A stretch of DNA of 64,000 nt from CF-118 sp035934385 (GTDB lineage Bacteria > Chloroflexota > Dormibacteria > Dormibacterales > Dormibacteraceae). Where the stretch lies: the NCBI GenBank assembly GCA_035934385.1, contig DASYXY010000014.1:62001-126000 (forward strand), written 5' to 3'. The notes below the pieces were generated by a model that was given only the letters and a program-made list of their open reading frames with translations, was not told the origin of the DNA and did not search any database. The position numbers and the translations under genes were made by a program. Shown piece after piece: positions 40,685 to 49,744 of the stretch (its first letter is position 1; every line of letters begins with the position of its first letter).

Positions 40685-42316
40685 ATGGGTCGCTTCATGA
40701 ACAGGTCTCGACTGGCGGTCGCCGGCCTCGCGGCCGTAGCCCTGGTCCTCAGCGCACTCATCTATCGCGACGTCTTCGTGCCCGCCAGGAGCACGGGTAG
40801 CACGCTGAACCTGTACACGGTCTCCCGCCGGACCGTCACCTCGAGCGTCACAGGCACAGGCAGCATCGTGCCTATGGCTCAGGCGAATGTGAACTTCAGG
40901 GTCAGCGGCGTGCTGACGGAGATCGACACGACGGTGGGCGGTCACGTTGCAGCGGGCCAGGTCCTGGCCAAGGTTGACTCGACTTCGGAAGGTCAGGCGC
41001 TCGCCGCCGCCCAGGCCAACCTCCAGGTCGCGCAGGCCAACCTGCAGGCGGTCGAGACCCCGCTGACGAGCGCTCAGATCAGCCAGCTTGAGCACAACCT
41101 GGCGATCGCCCAGCAGTCCTACAACGACACGGTCGCGCAGGTGAACTTCACCAACACGCAGGACACCGCCCAGGTCGCGGCTGACAGAAACCAGCTCACC
41201 ACCGATCAGAACTCGCTCACCTTCAATCCCACCTATCAGACGGATCAGCAGAAGCTCACCACGGACCAGGCGACCCTCAACGCCGACATCGCCACTTTCA
41301 ACGCCAACTGCTCAGGCCAGACGTATCCGTACTCGGGCGCGTGCGCCACCTACTACGCGACTGTCGGCGCGGACCAGGCCACCGTCAACAACGACCAGCT
41401 CGCGTTGAACACGTGCTGCACCGCTGCCATCACGGCCGTGAACGCAGACAAGTCGCGCCTGAATCAGGACCTGGCCAAGCAACAGGCCGACACGATGAGC
41501 GGACAGCGCAGCATCAACTCGGCGGCCTCGCAGGTGACCAGCGCGCAGGATCAGCTGAACACCCAGACCCAGACCAAGCCCAACCAGATCGCCTCAGCGC
41601 AGGCGCAGCTGGCAAGCGCACAGGCCGCGGTCCAGACCGCCCAGCAGAACCTGGCCGCTACGACGCTGGTCGCGCCGATGAACGGGACGGTGAATGCAAT
41701 CAACGGAGTCGTCGGTGAGAGCGTCGGGCCTGGATCGGGCAGCACTCCCGAGGCACCAGGGACGCAGGCGCCTCTGCCTTCGACCGGCACCTCGTCGAGC
41801 TTCATGGTCATCGGCAATGACAGCGGCATGGAGGTCGTCGTGCCGTTCGCCGAGTCGGACGCGGCGCGTGTGGCCGGCAACCAGGATGCCTCGGTGACCT
41901 TCGACGCGGTGCCCAACGTCACCATCACCGGCAAGGTCATCGCGGTGGCGAGCTCGGCCACAGTCACCAGCGGAGTTGTGAACTACTACGCCACGATTAG
42001 CCTCGACCAGGGCAACGCGTCGCTTAAAGAGGGCATGACCTCCAACGCGACGGTCGTGGTGAGCAGCGCCACCAACGTGCTCACCGTCCCGGACCTCGCG
42101 ATCACGCGCCTCGGCGGCCAGGCGTACGTCAACGTCTACGCCAACGGCAAAGAGGTGCGGACGCCGATCGAAACCGGTGTGGTCGGCGACACCTACACCG
42201 AGGTTACGTCGGGCCTGACGGAGGGCGAGCAGATCGTGATCCCGTCGCTGCGGGTGCCATCGGGCACGACGACCCGAGGCACAGGCTCGGGGATCCGCCT
42301 CGGCGGCGGCGGATGA
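40685..42316 (+). CDS. MacA/HlyD-type membrane-fusion adaptor with long Cys-containing coiled coil
   Basis: 543 residues. An N-terminal signal/anchor (LAVAGLAAVALVLSALIY), a lipoyl-like half (GSIVPMAQANVNFRVSGVLT and GGHVAAGQVLAKVDST), then a long alpha-hairpin from about residue 100 to 325, the return lipoyl half (LAATTLVAPMNGTVNAINGV) and a beta-barrel region. The hairpin is rich in TTDQ-like repeats and carries cysteines near ANCSGQTYPYSGACA and NTCCTAA, unusual for these adaptors. GGAGGAAAG precedes ATG 40685. It should link the MacB-type transporter to the outside. Confidence 0.87.
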   Translation: MGRFMNRSRLAVAGLAAVALVLSALIYRDVFVPARSTGSTLNLYTVSRRTVTSSVTGTGSIVPMAQANVNFRVSGVLTEIDTTVGGHVAAGQVLAKVDSTSEGQALAAAQANLQVAQANLQAVETPLTSAQISQLEHNLAIAQQSYNDTVAQVNFTNTQDTAQVAADRNQLTTDQNSLTFNPTYQTDQQKLTTDQATLNADIATFNANCSGQTYPYSGACATYYATVGADQATVNNDQLALNTCCTAAITAVNADKSRLNQDLAKQQADTMSGQRSINSAASQVTSAQDQLNTQTQTKPNQIASAQAQLASAQAAVQTAQQNLAATTLVAPMNGTVNAINGVVGESVGPGSGSTPEAPGTQAPLPSTGTSSSFMVIGNDSGMEVVVPFAESDAARVAGNQDASVTFDAVPNVTITGKVIAVASSATVTSGVVNYYATISLDQGNASLKEGMTSNATVVVSSATNVLTVPDLAITRLGGQAYVNVYANGKEVRTPIETGVVGDTYTEVTSGLTEGEQIVIPSLRVPSGTTTRGTGSGIRLGGGG

Positions 42317-42990
42317 TCGAGCTCGACTCGGTCACCAAGACCTACCACATGGGCAAGGTCGACGTGCAAGCCCTGCGGGGGATCGACCTCGCAATCGACG
42401 AGGGCGAGTTCGTCGCCATCATGGGAGCGAGCGGCTCAGGGAAGTCCACTCTTATGAACATCGTCGGCTGCCTCGACGTCCCCACCACTGGGCGCTACGT
42501 GCTCGATGGCACAGACGTTGCGAAGCTCGACGATGATCGCCTGGCCGCGATTCGCAACCGCAAGATCGGGTTCGTCTTTCAGTCGTTCAATCTCATCCCG
42601 CGCACGACCGCCCTGCACAACGTCGAGATGCCGCTCGTCTACGCGGGCGCGCCCGACCGCAAACGGCGGTCGCTGGCCGCCCTTTCCGCGGTCGGAATGG
42701 AAGACCGGGCCGGCCACCAGCCAACCGAGCTTTCAGGTGGCCAGCAGCAGCGGGCGGCGATCGCGCGCGCTCTCGTGACCGATCCGGCGATCCTCCTAGC
42801 GGACGAGCCGACCGGCAACCTGGACACGGCCTCGAGCCTCGAGATCTTGAAGCTTCTTGTCCAGCTGAACCGCGAACAGAACAGGACCATCGTCCTGATC
42901 ACTCACGAGCCGGACATCGCCCGTTTCGCAAAACGCGTCGTCGAGCTGCGCGATGGTCGCGTACTCAGCGACCGGCAAAACGCCGCGTGA
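42313..42990 (+). CDS. MacB-type ABC transporter ATP-binding protein
   Basis: 225 residues. Walker A GASGSGKSTLMNIVGC, Q-loop GFVFQSFNLIPRTTALHNVE, signature LSGGQQQRAAIARALV, Walker B ILLADEPTGNLDT and the His in LITHEPD. The sequence is typical of the LolD/MacB lineage. It overlaps the adaptor and the permease genes by four bases each. Confidence 0.95.
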   Translation: MIELDSVTKTYHMGKVDVQALRGIDLAIDEGEFVAIMGASGSGKSTLMNIVGCLDVPTTGRYVLDGTDVAKLDDDRLAAIRNRKIGFVFQSFNLIPRTTALHNVEMPLVYAGAPDRKRRSLAALSAVGMEDRAGHQPTELSGGQQQRAAIARALVTDPAILLADEPTGNLDTASSLEILKLLVQLNREQNRTIVLITHEPDIARFAKRVVELRDGRVLSDRQNAA

Positions 42991-44234
42991 GCATATTCGA
43001 AGGGCTCCGCGTTGCTTTCGCGGGACTGCTCGCGAATCGACTACGCAGTGCGCTCACGATGCTCGGCATCCTCATCGGGGTCTCGGCTGTGATCCTGCTG
43101 GTCGCCGTCGGCAACGGCGCGAGCGTGCAGATCAACAACCAGATCCAGTCCCTCGGCGCCAACGTGATCTATGTGTACCCGGCCAACGCCAAGGGCAGCG
43201 GCGGCGTCTCCCAGGGCTTCGGCACCAGCCAGACCCTGACCATGGCGGACGTCGACGCGCTCAACAGCGGCCAGCAGGATCCCGACGTCGTTGCCGCGAT
43301 CCCGATCACCCAGAGCGGCGGCCAGATCACCTACGCCAACCAGAACTACTTTGCCCCGACCACGGGCACCAGCACGGCGTTTCCGCAGGTGCGCGACTAC
43401 CAGATCGCGGAGGGCTCGTTCTTCACGAACGACGACCTCCTCGCTCAGCGCCGGGTGGTCGTGATCGGGCAGACGGTGGTCGACAACCTGTTCGCCAACA
43501 CGGACCCGGTCGGCCAGACGATCAAGATCAACCGGCAGAGCTTCCGCGTCATCGGCGTTTTCGCGGCCAAGGGCGGCACCGGGTTTGGTTCGCAGGACAA
43601 CGTCGTCGTTGCGCCCATCACCGCGGTCTGGGCCTATCTAAGCGGCAACCGCGGAAAGAGCGTCAGCCAGATCGTTGCGTCGGCGTCCTCGTCGGGAATC
43701 GTCACCCAGGCCGAGACTGAGATCACGACCATCCTGTTGCAGCAGCACCAGATATCTGACCCTAGCCAGGCCGACTTTCAGATCCAGAGCCAGCAGGACA
43801 TCCTCAACCAGGCCAACTCGATCGCCACCGCGCTCACGCTGGTGCTCGGAGCCATCGCGGGGATCTCGCTGGTGGTCGGAGGCATCGGGATCATGAACAT
43901 CATGCTGGTCACCGTCACCGAGCGGACCCGTGAGATCGGGATTCGCAAAGCTATCGGCGCGCGCCGACGCGATGTGCTGACCCAGTTCCTGATCGAGGCG
44001 ATGGTGCTGAGCGGGCTCGGTGGCGCGCTCGGCATCGCGATCGGTGCAGCTTTGGCTCTCGAGGCGCCGCATATCCCCGCGATCGCAAGCTCGGGATTTC
44101 CGGCGCCGGTGGTCTCGCTGCCATCTGTCCTGCTCGCGTTCGGCGTGTCGGTCGGCATCGGACTCTTCTTTGGAATCTATCCCGCCAATCGGGCTGCCCG
44201 TCTGCAGCCGATCGAAGCCCTACGACATGAATGA
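42987..44234 (+). CDS. MacB-like ABC permease (FtsX family)
   Basis: 415 residues. An N-terminal membrane segment after LANRLRSALTMLGILIG, a periplasmic/extracellular MacB_PCD domain to about residue 265, then three membrane segments in an FtsX domain (GGIGIMNIMLVTVTERTREI and GIRKAIGARRRDVLTQFLIE). With the preceding ATPase and adaptor this makes a complete MacAB-type exporter (macrolide, peptide or lipid-linked; exact substrate unknown). Confidence 0.93.
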   Translation: MSIFEGLRVAFAGLLANRLRSALTMLGILIGVSAVILLVAVGNGASVQINNQIQSLGANVIYVYPANAKGSGGVSQGFGTSQTLTMADVDALNSGQQDPDVVAAIPITQSGGQITYANQNYFAPTTGTSTAFPQVRDYQIAEGSFFTNDDLLAQRRVVVIGQTVVDNLFANTDPVGQTIKINRQSFRVIGVFAAKGGTGFGSQDNVVVAPITAVWAYLSGNRGKSVSQIVASASSSGIVTQAETEITTILLQQHQISDPSQADFQIQSQQDILNQANSIATALTLVLGAIAGISLVVGGIGIMNIMLVTVTERTREIGIRKAIGARRRDVLTQFLIEAMVLSGLGGALGIAIGAALALEAPHIPAIASSGFPAPVVSLPSVLLAFGVSVGIGLFFGIYPANRAARLQPIEALRHE

Positions 44235-44250
44235 GTTGGAGTTGACCTGA

Positions 44251-44748
44251 ATGAGAACGACGATCATCGCCCTCGCCGTCCTGGTCGGCATTCTTGGGGG
44301 CTTCTACGGCGGCTACAAGGTCGGGCACAGCAATGCCTCCGCCGCCACGTCGTCGTCGAGCTCTTCGAGTCAGCGGAGCACCGGCAACGCCGGCGTGTTC
44401 GCGCCCGGCGGCCGGGGCGCGAACGGCGCCGCCTGCCCGAGCCCCGGCTCCACGCCGGCTTCCGGTTCGACGGCCCTTGCGCGTGGGACGGTGACGAACC
44501 TGACGGCGACGTCGATGACGGTGACCAATACCAGCTGCATCGTGACCATCACGTTCAGTCCTGGGACGACGGTTGTGAAGCAGGTGACCGGGTCGACCGC
44601 AGACCTCGCCAACAATGAGACCGTGACGGTGACCGGCACGCGTGCCGCGGACGGTTCTGTCACAGCGGTGGCAATCCAGATCGCGCCTGCCGGTTCGTTC
44701 ACGCGGCCCGGCGGCGGTGCGCCGGCGTCGCCATCGCCCGGCGGCTGA
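44251..44748 (+). CDS. Exported DUF5666-like protein
   Basis: 165 residues: a membrane anchor (IIALAVLVGILGGFYGGYKV), a Ser-rich linker, then a small beta domain with TALARGTVTNLTATSMTV and ETVTVTGTRAADGSVTAVAI, resembling DUF5666/OB-like repeats seen beside MacAB clusters. It ends in a Pro/Gly/Ser tail. It is probably extracytoplasmic and part of the exporter locus. Confidence 0.6.
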   Translation: MRTTIIALAVLVGILGGFYGGYKVGHSNASAATSSSSSSSQRSTGNAGVFAPGGRGANGAACPSPGSTPASGSTALARGTVTNLTATSMTVTNTSCIVTITFSPGTTVVKQVTGSTADLANNETVTVTGTRAADGSVTAVAIQIAPAGSFTRPGGGAPASPSPGG

Positions 44749-44759
44749 CGCTTTCGCCG

Positions 44760-44945
44760 ATGCCCGCGCGGCTGGTGTGGACGCTGGTCGCACTGGTGCT
44801 GGGGCTCGCGGGCTGGCTGATGCTGATCGAGACGGTAGCCGGGCAGGCCGGCTTCGTGGTGATCGGCGTCGGCGTCGGCATCGGCTGCGCAATCATCGGC
44901 AGCCTCGCGCACGACGCGCTGGCCGGACCTCGCGAACGGCTCTGA
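44760..44945 (+). CDS. Small two-helix membrane protein
   Basis: 61 residues with two hydrophobic segments (about 5-23 and 31-50). It follows the DUF5666-like gene after 11 bases. No family recognised; its reality rests on position and hydrophobic pattern. Confidence 0.45.
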   Translation: MPARLVWTLVALVLGLAGWLMLIETVAGQAGFVVIGVGVGIGCAIIGSLAHDALAGPRERL

Positions 44946-44958
44946 TGATCTGCCGGGC

Positions 44959-45465
44959 TTAACTGGCGGGGCTCAACGCCTTCTCGTACCAGGCCACGTC
45001 CCAGTAGCGGCCGAACTTCCGGCCCTGCTCCGTGAAATACGCGACCTTCTTGAAGCCGAACCTCTCGTGCTGCGCCACTGAGGCAGGGTTCGGCAGCGCA
45101 ATGCCGGCGTACGCGCGATGAAGATCCTCGCCGCGCAGCGCCGCGAACAGGCTCGTGTACAGCTGCGTGCCCACGCCGCGACCAAGCGCATCGCCGGTGA
45201 TGTAGACGCTGACCTCGATGGAAGTCTCGTAGGCCGGCTTGGGCCGAAAGCGGCTGCTCGACGTGTAGCCGATGACGTTGCCATCCTCAACCGCGACCAT
45301 CACGCGGTACCGGCCGGTCTGGGCGTGGTGATCAAACCACTCGTGCCGCCAGTCCATCGTGGTCGGCTCCACGTCGAAGGTCGCGTGCGACTCGAGCACG
45401 TACGCGTTGTAGATGTCGTTGAGCGATGTGAGATCTTCGTGCGTCGCGGGTCGCACCACCACCAC
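44959..45465 (-). CDS. GNAT acetyltransferase, phosphinothricin-acetyltransferase-like
   Basis: 168 residues. VVVRPATHEDLTSLNDIYNA, FDVEPTTMDWRHEWFDHHAQ, GYTSSSRFRPKPAYETSIEV and LGRGVGTQLYTSLFAAL are the signature run of the phosphinothricin/methionine-sulfone acetyltransferase group. It could detoxify an amino-acid analogue; substrate not proven. Confidence 0.88.
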   Translation of the reverse strand: MVVVRPATHEDLTSLNDIYNAYVLESHATFDVEPTTMDWRHEWFDHHAQTGRYRVMVAVEDGNVIGYTSSSRFRPKPAYETSIEVSVYITGDALGRGVGTQLYTSLFAALRGEDLHRAYAGIALPNPASVAQHERFGFKKVAYFTEQGRKFGRYWDVAWYEKALSPAS

Positions 45466-45497
45466 GCGGGCCAGTCTATGGCCGCCACAATTACCGC

Positions 45498-45854
45498 GTG
45501 GACCGAATCGTCCTCAACGGCATGGTCTTCAGCGGTAAGCACGGCCTCAGCGATGCCGAGCGAGCTCGCCCGCAGCGCTTCACGGTGGACGTCGAGCTCG
45601 AGGTCGACCTGGCGCGCGCTACGCGATCGGATCTGATCGAAGATACGATCGACTACCGGCGCGTGCGAGCGATCGCGAAGGATGTGATCGAAGGCGAGCC
45701 GGCGCACCTGATCGAAACGCTGGCCGGTCGCATCGCCCGGAAGGCGCTGCAGGTGCCGCGAGTTGCTGCCGTTACGGTCAGAGTCATCAAACGCCCTCCG
45801 AGCATGAGGCCGATCGATGGAGCCGCGGTCGTACTGCGGCGAGGTCGCCGATGA
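45498..45854 (+). CDS. folB: Dihydroneopterin aldolase
   Basis: 118 residues. RIVLNGMVFSGKHGLSDAER has the conserved GxHG region, PQRFTVDVELEVDL, TIDYRRVRAIAKDVIEG, LIETLAGRIA and VRVIKRPPSMRPIDGAAVVL complete the FolB pattern. It cleaves dihydroneopterin in folate synthesis. GTG 45498 is the start. The stop overlaps larC (ATGA). Confidence 0.92.
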   Translation: MDRIVLNGMVFSGKHGLSDAERARPQRFTVDVELEVDLARATRSDLIEDTIDYRRVRAIAKDVIEGEPAHLIETLAGRIARKALQVPRVAAVTVRVIKRPPSMRPIDGAAVVLRRGRR

Positions 45855-47005
45855 CCGTCGTCTATCTCGACGCTTTCGCCGGCATCTCCGGCGACATGCT
45901 GCTCGGCGCGTTGATCGATGCCGGTGGTGATCGCGCGGTGCTCGATGCCGCTGTCGCGGCGCTCCGGCTCGATGACGAGGTCAAGATCGATGTCCGCCGC
46001 GAGCATCGAGGCCATCTCAGCGGCCTTCGAGTCGAGGTCGCAACCCGCGGCCGAGCACACAGAACGGTTCCGCAACTACGCGCCGCGCTGGAGGAAGCCG
46101 CGGCCCCCGAGGATGCCAAGCAGAAATCGTTGCGAGCCCTGGCCCTGCTCGCGCAGGTCGAGGCCGAGCTCCACGAAGTCGACGAAGCTCAACTGCACCT
46201 GCACGAGCTCGGCGGTGCGGACACCCTGGTCGACCTGCTCGCGTCCTTCTGGCTCCTGAACGAAATGGGAGTCGAGCGCGTCTACGCCTCGCCATTGCCC
46301 GCGCCCCGCGGCCGGCACGGCGAGATGCCGCTGCCCGCACCTGCCAGTGTCCGGGTGCTGGCGGGCACTGGAGCGGTCTTCGAGGGAAGCGACGCAGGCC
46401 AAGAGCTGGTCACGCCGACCGGCGCGGCGGTGCTGGCGGCGGCTGCCGTTTTCGAGCGCCCGGCGATGACGCTGCAAGCGATCGGCTACGGACTCGGAGC
46501 TCGCGAGACACCGGGCAATGCGCTGGCCGCATGGCTCGGCGAAGAGGTTCCCGCCGCCCTCGGTGTCACATTGATCGAAACGAACATCGACGACATGGCG
46601 CCGAACCTCGTCGCCGCGCTAATCGACGATTTGATGGCCGCGGGCGCGCTCGACGTCACGGTCACGCCGGCGCTCATGAAGAAGGGCCGTCTCGGCCAGA
46701 TCCTCTCGGTCATGGCGGATGCGCCACACGTCTCGACGCTCAGCGAGAAGCTGCTGCGCGACAGCTCGACGTTGGGCGTTCGACTCAGCCCCGTGACCCG
46801 TGTCCTTGCCGGCAGGCGCGTGCAGGAGGTCAAAACCTCGGTTGGAGTCGCACGCGTGAAGATCAAGGAGCTGGGCGGCGTGGCCGTCGACGTCGCACCG
46901 GAGTACGAGGACTGCCGCCGGCTCGCGAGAGACTCGGGCCGCACGCTGCGCGACGTGATGCGAATCGTCGCGGAGGAAGCGAGAGCGCAGCTCGGCCTCG
47001 CTTAG
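45851..47005 (+). CDS. larC: LarC, nickel insertion protein for the nickel-pincer cofactor
   Basis: 384 residues. YLDAFAGISGDMLLGALIDA at the start, LHELGGADTLVDLLA, SPLPAPRGRHGEMPLPAPAS, TPTGAAVL and TNIDDMAPNLVAALIDDLMA are LarC signatures. It is one uninterrupted frame, unlike the split larC1/larC2 of some lactobacilli. LarC loads nickel into the pincer nucleotide. It sits within a folate operon, while larB is at 1483-2436; no larE or larA is in the window. Confidence 0.93.
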   Translation: MTVVYLDAFAGISGDMLLGALIDAGGDRAVLDAAVAALRLDDEVKIDVRREHRGHLSGLRVEVATRGRAHRTVPQLRAALEEAAAPEDAKQKSLRALALLAQVEAELHEVDEAQLHLHELGGADTLVDLLASFWLLNEMGVERVYASPLPAPRGRHGEMPLPAPASVRVLAGTGAVFEGSDAGQELVTPTGAAVLAAAAVFERPAMTLQAIGYGLGARETPGNALAAWLGEEVPAALGVTLIETNIDDMAPNLVAALIDDLMAAGALDVTVTPALMKKGRLGQILSVMADAPHVSTLSEKLLRDSSTLGVRLSPVTRVLAGRRVQEVKTSVGVARVKIKELGGVAVDVAPEYEDCRRLARDSGRTLRDVMRIVAEEARAQLGLA

Positions 47006-47032
47006 CCTGGCGGCTCGTGATCCCGCGACAAT

Positions 47033-47890
47033 GTGGCCGTGACCGCCCGTGTGCTGGATGGAAAGGCGCTGGCCGCCCGCATCATCGAGAACGTTCGGAT
47101 CCAGGTCGCGGAGCGGGTCGGTGCGGGGAAGGCGGCGCCGGCGCTCGCGACCGTCCTGATCGGCGACAACCCGGCTTCTGGCATCTACGTGCGGTCGAAA
47201 CAGAAGAACGCGAAGCAGGCCGGCATCGAGACGTTCGACCATCACCTGCCGGACTCCACCACCACGGCGGAGCTGCTGAGCCTGGTCGAACAGCTCAACC
47301 GTGACGACGCGGTGAGCGGTGTGCTGATCCAGCAGCCGGCTCCGCCACAGATAGATATGACGCGCGTGATCCATGAGCTCGATCCGGTGAAGGACGTCGA
47401 CGGCTTTCACCCCGTCAACGCGGGGCTCGTGGCGCTTGGGTTGCCCGGCGCTGTCGAGCCGTGCACACCCGCGGGCATCATGGAGCTGCTGGAAGACGCC
47501 GGCATCGAGATCTCGGGCAGCAACGCGGTCGTGGTCGGCCGCAGCAACCTGGTCGGCAAGCCGGCCGCACTTCTGCTGCTGCGGCGAAACGCGACGGTGA
47601 CCATCTGTCACACGCGAACGCGGGACCTGGCAAAGCACACGCGCGCAGCCGACATCCTGGTTGCGGCGGCCGGAAAGGTCGACCTCATCACCAAGGAGAT
47701 GGTCAAGCCGGGAGCGGCGGTGATCGACGTAAGCACGAACTGGGTTGGCGGCAAGCAGGTCGGCGACCTGGGTGAAGGGGTGGACGAGGTGGCCGGCTGG
47801 TTGACGCCGAATCCAGGAGGCGTCGGACCGATGACCAGGGCGATGCTGATCAAGAACACTTTGCAGGCCGAAGTCCGGCGACGCCCGTAG
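47033..47890 (+). CDS. folD: Bifunctional methylenetetrahydrofolate dehydrogenase/cyclohydrolase
   Basis: 285 residues. YVRSKQKNAKQAGI contains the YxxxK catalytic pair, SGVLIQQPAPPQ, KDVDGFHPVNAG, CTPAGIMELLEDAG, VVVGRSNLVGKPAALLLL and NPGGVGPMTRAML are standard. It interconverts methylene-, methenyl- and formyl-tetrahydrofolate. GTG 47033 (or 47039) is the start. Confidence 0.95.
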   Translation: MAVTARVLDGKALAARIIENVRIQVAERVGAGKAAPALATVLIGDNPASGIYVRSKQKNAKQAGIETFDHHLPDSTTTAELLSLVEQLNRDDAVSGVLIQQPAPPQIDMTRVIHELDPVKDVDGFHPVNAGLVALGLPGAVEPCTPAGIMELLEDAGIEISGSNAVVVGRSNLVGKPAALLLLRRNATVTICHTRTRDLAKHTRAADILVAAAGKVDLITKEMVKPGAAVIDVSTNWVGGKQVGDLGEGVDEVAGWLTPNPGGVGPMTRAMLIKNTLQAEVRRRP

Positions 47891-47906
47891 CTCAACCGGT
47901 CGCGGC

Positions 47907-49196
47907 ATGACCTACCTCGAGACGCTCGAATACATGTCCGGGCTCGGACGCTTTGGCATGAAGCTCGGCACCGAGCGGACGCGGGCGATCCTCGACCGCC
48001 TCGGCGCACGGGACCGCGGCGTCAGGGGAGCGCTGATCGCCGGCACCAACGGGAAGGGGTCGACCGGGATCTGCCTTGCCGCCATCCTCGAGGCGGCCGG
48101 CCACCGCGTCGGTTTCATGCCGAAGCCGCACCTGGTGTCGTACACGGAACGGATCCAGATCGACAGGCGGCCGATCAGCGAGGAAGACTTCGTCGCGACC
48201 TTCGAAGATCTGAGACCGACGTTCGACGCCGTCGCGTCGGAGCTGGGCCAGGCCACGGAGTTCGAGATGCTGACCGTGCTCGCGCTCGCCTACCTTGCGC
48301 CGCGAATCGACCTTCTCGTCTGCGAAGTTGGCCTCGGCGGCCGCCTCGATGCCACTAACGCGCTCGACCTTGGCGTCGCCGTGATCACGAACATCGACTA
48401 CGACCATCAGAAGTATCTCGGGAACACGATCGAGCAGATCGCCGGCGAGAAGGCCGCGATCATCAAGCCGGGCAACAAGGTCGTCACAGGCTGCGAGGGA
48501 GTCGCGCTCGAGATCGTCGAGTCACACGCCCATGCGGCCGGCGCTCAGCTGTGGCGGCTCGGCCGCGAGATCACGGTGGTCGCGCGGTCACGTGGATGGG
48601 CCGGCCAGACGTTAGATGTGCGCGGACCCGGGTTTGAGCACGCCGGCCTGGAGCTGAACCTGTTGGGGGACTACCAGACCGCGAACGCCGCGCTTGCAGT
48701 GGCGTGCGCGCATGCGATGGGTGAAGTGGCGGACGACTCCATTCGCCGCGGCCTCGCCTCCACCGAATGGCCGGGCAGGCTGCAGCTGATCGCCGAGCAC
48801 CCCCGTGTCATCCTCGATGGCGGGCACAACCCCGCGGCGCTGACGCGCGCCGGGGCATCGCTCCGCGCGCTCATCCGAGGCGAGCGCCTCGTCGCGCTCT
48901 TCGGGATGCTCACCGAACGCGATCCGGCGCAGATCCTCGCCGCCCTGCGCTCGATGCGCCCGGACGCTGCAGTGTTCACCGAAGCCGAGAGCGCCGGCAC
49001 GCACGCGGTGCCGGCGAGTCGCCTGGCCGAGGTCTACGGCGCGCGTAGCGAGGCGATCACACCCGCGGCTGCGGCGCTCGCGCGAGCCGTTGAGCTCGCG
49101 GGCGCCGAAGGCAACGTGATCGTGTGCGGATCTCTGTACCTCGTCGGCGAGATCCTCGCCCTGCATCGGAACGCTCGGCAGCGAGATGTAGGCTAG
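47907..49196 (+). CDS. folC: Folylpolyglutamate/dihydrofolate synthase
   Basis: 429 residues, Mur-ligase fold. ALIAGTNGKGSTGICLAAIL is the P-loop, followed by CEVGLGGRLDATNALDLGVA, NIDYDHQKYLGNTIEQIAGE and VILDGGHNPAALTRAGAS. It adds glutamate to folates. It lies 16 bases after folD and ends the folB-larC-folD-folC run. Confidence 0.95.
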   Translation: MTYLETLEYMSGLGRFGMKLGTERTRAILDRLGARDRGVRGALIAGTNGKGSTGICLAAILEAAGHRVGFMPKPHLVSYTERIQIDRRPISEEDFVATFEDLRPTFDAVASELGQATEFEMLTVLALAYLAPRIDLLVCEVGLGGRLDATNALDLGVAVITNIDYDHQKYLGNTIEQIAGEKAAIIKPGNKVVTGCEGVALEIVESHAHAAGAQLWRLGREITVVARSRGWAGQTLDVRGPGFEHAGLELNLLGDYQTANAALAVACAHAMGEVADDSIRRGLASTEWPGRLQLIAEHPRVILDGGHNPAALTRAGASLRALIRGERLVALFGMLTERDPAQILAALRSMRPDAAVFTEAESAGTHAVPASRLAEVYGARSEAITPAAAALARAVELAGAEGNVIVCGSLYLVGEILALHRNARQRDVG

Positions 49197-49200
49197 GCAA

Positions 49201-49740
49201 ATGCAGCAGCAGGCTGCTCCCCAGTCATTTCATCGCGGGAAGGACCGCATCCTCGGCGGCGTGTGCTCGGGGCTCGCCGAGGGTCTTCACATCGATGCGC
49301 TCTGGGTGCGTCTCGGCTTCGTGCTGCTTGCGTTTCTGCAGGGAGTCGGGCTGCTCGTCTACCTCGTCCTCTGGCTGGTCATGCCCGAGAAGGTCGAAGG
49401 CCAGGACGGCGCGCGCTCGGGTTTCGACTCGATGACGGGTGACCTGAAGCGGATCGGCGGCGAGCTCCGGAGTCAGTTCGGCGGCTCACCGAAGGCGGCG
49501 GCAAAGGACTCACCACCGCCCGCTGATGCGCCCGCCCCTGGCGGCGCAGCGCCGGCCACGTCAGCGGTGTCGACCGGCCGGACTTCCATCGTGCTCGGCG
49601 TGGTCCTCGTGGTGGTGGGCCTCATCGTGCTTGGCGCCAACACCGGGCTGGTGCAGTGGTCCGTGATCTGGCCAACCGTGCTGATCATCATCGGAGTGCT
49701 GCTGCTGGCGCGCACCCTGGACGGCAGGCGCCAGCCCTAA
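49201..49740 (+). CDS. PspC-domain membrane protein
   Basis: 179 residues. FHRGKDRILGGVCSGLAEGL and LWVRLGFVLLAFLQGVGLLV make a PspC domain (residues 10-65). A Pro/Ala-rich linker precedes two closing membrane segments (about 128-150 and 152-172) of the LiaI/LiaF type. Such proteins usually take part in envelope-stress sensing. Confidence 0.82.
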   Translation: MQQQAAPQSFHRGKDRILGGVCSGLAEGLHIDALWVRLGFVLLAFLQGVGLLVYLVLWLVMPEKVEGQDGARSGFDSMTGDLKRIGGELRSQFGGSPKAAAKDSPPPADAPAPGGAAPATSAVSTGRTSIVLGVVLVVVGLIVLGANTGLVQWSVIWPTVLIIIGVLLLARTLDGRRQP

Positions 49741-49744
49741 TGCT

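Noticed and set aside
45851..47005. Programmed frameshift in larC
   Set aside because: The gene is a single uninterrupted frame with all conserved parts.
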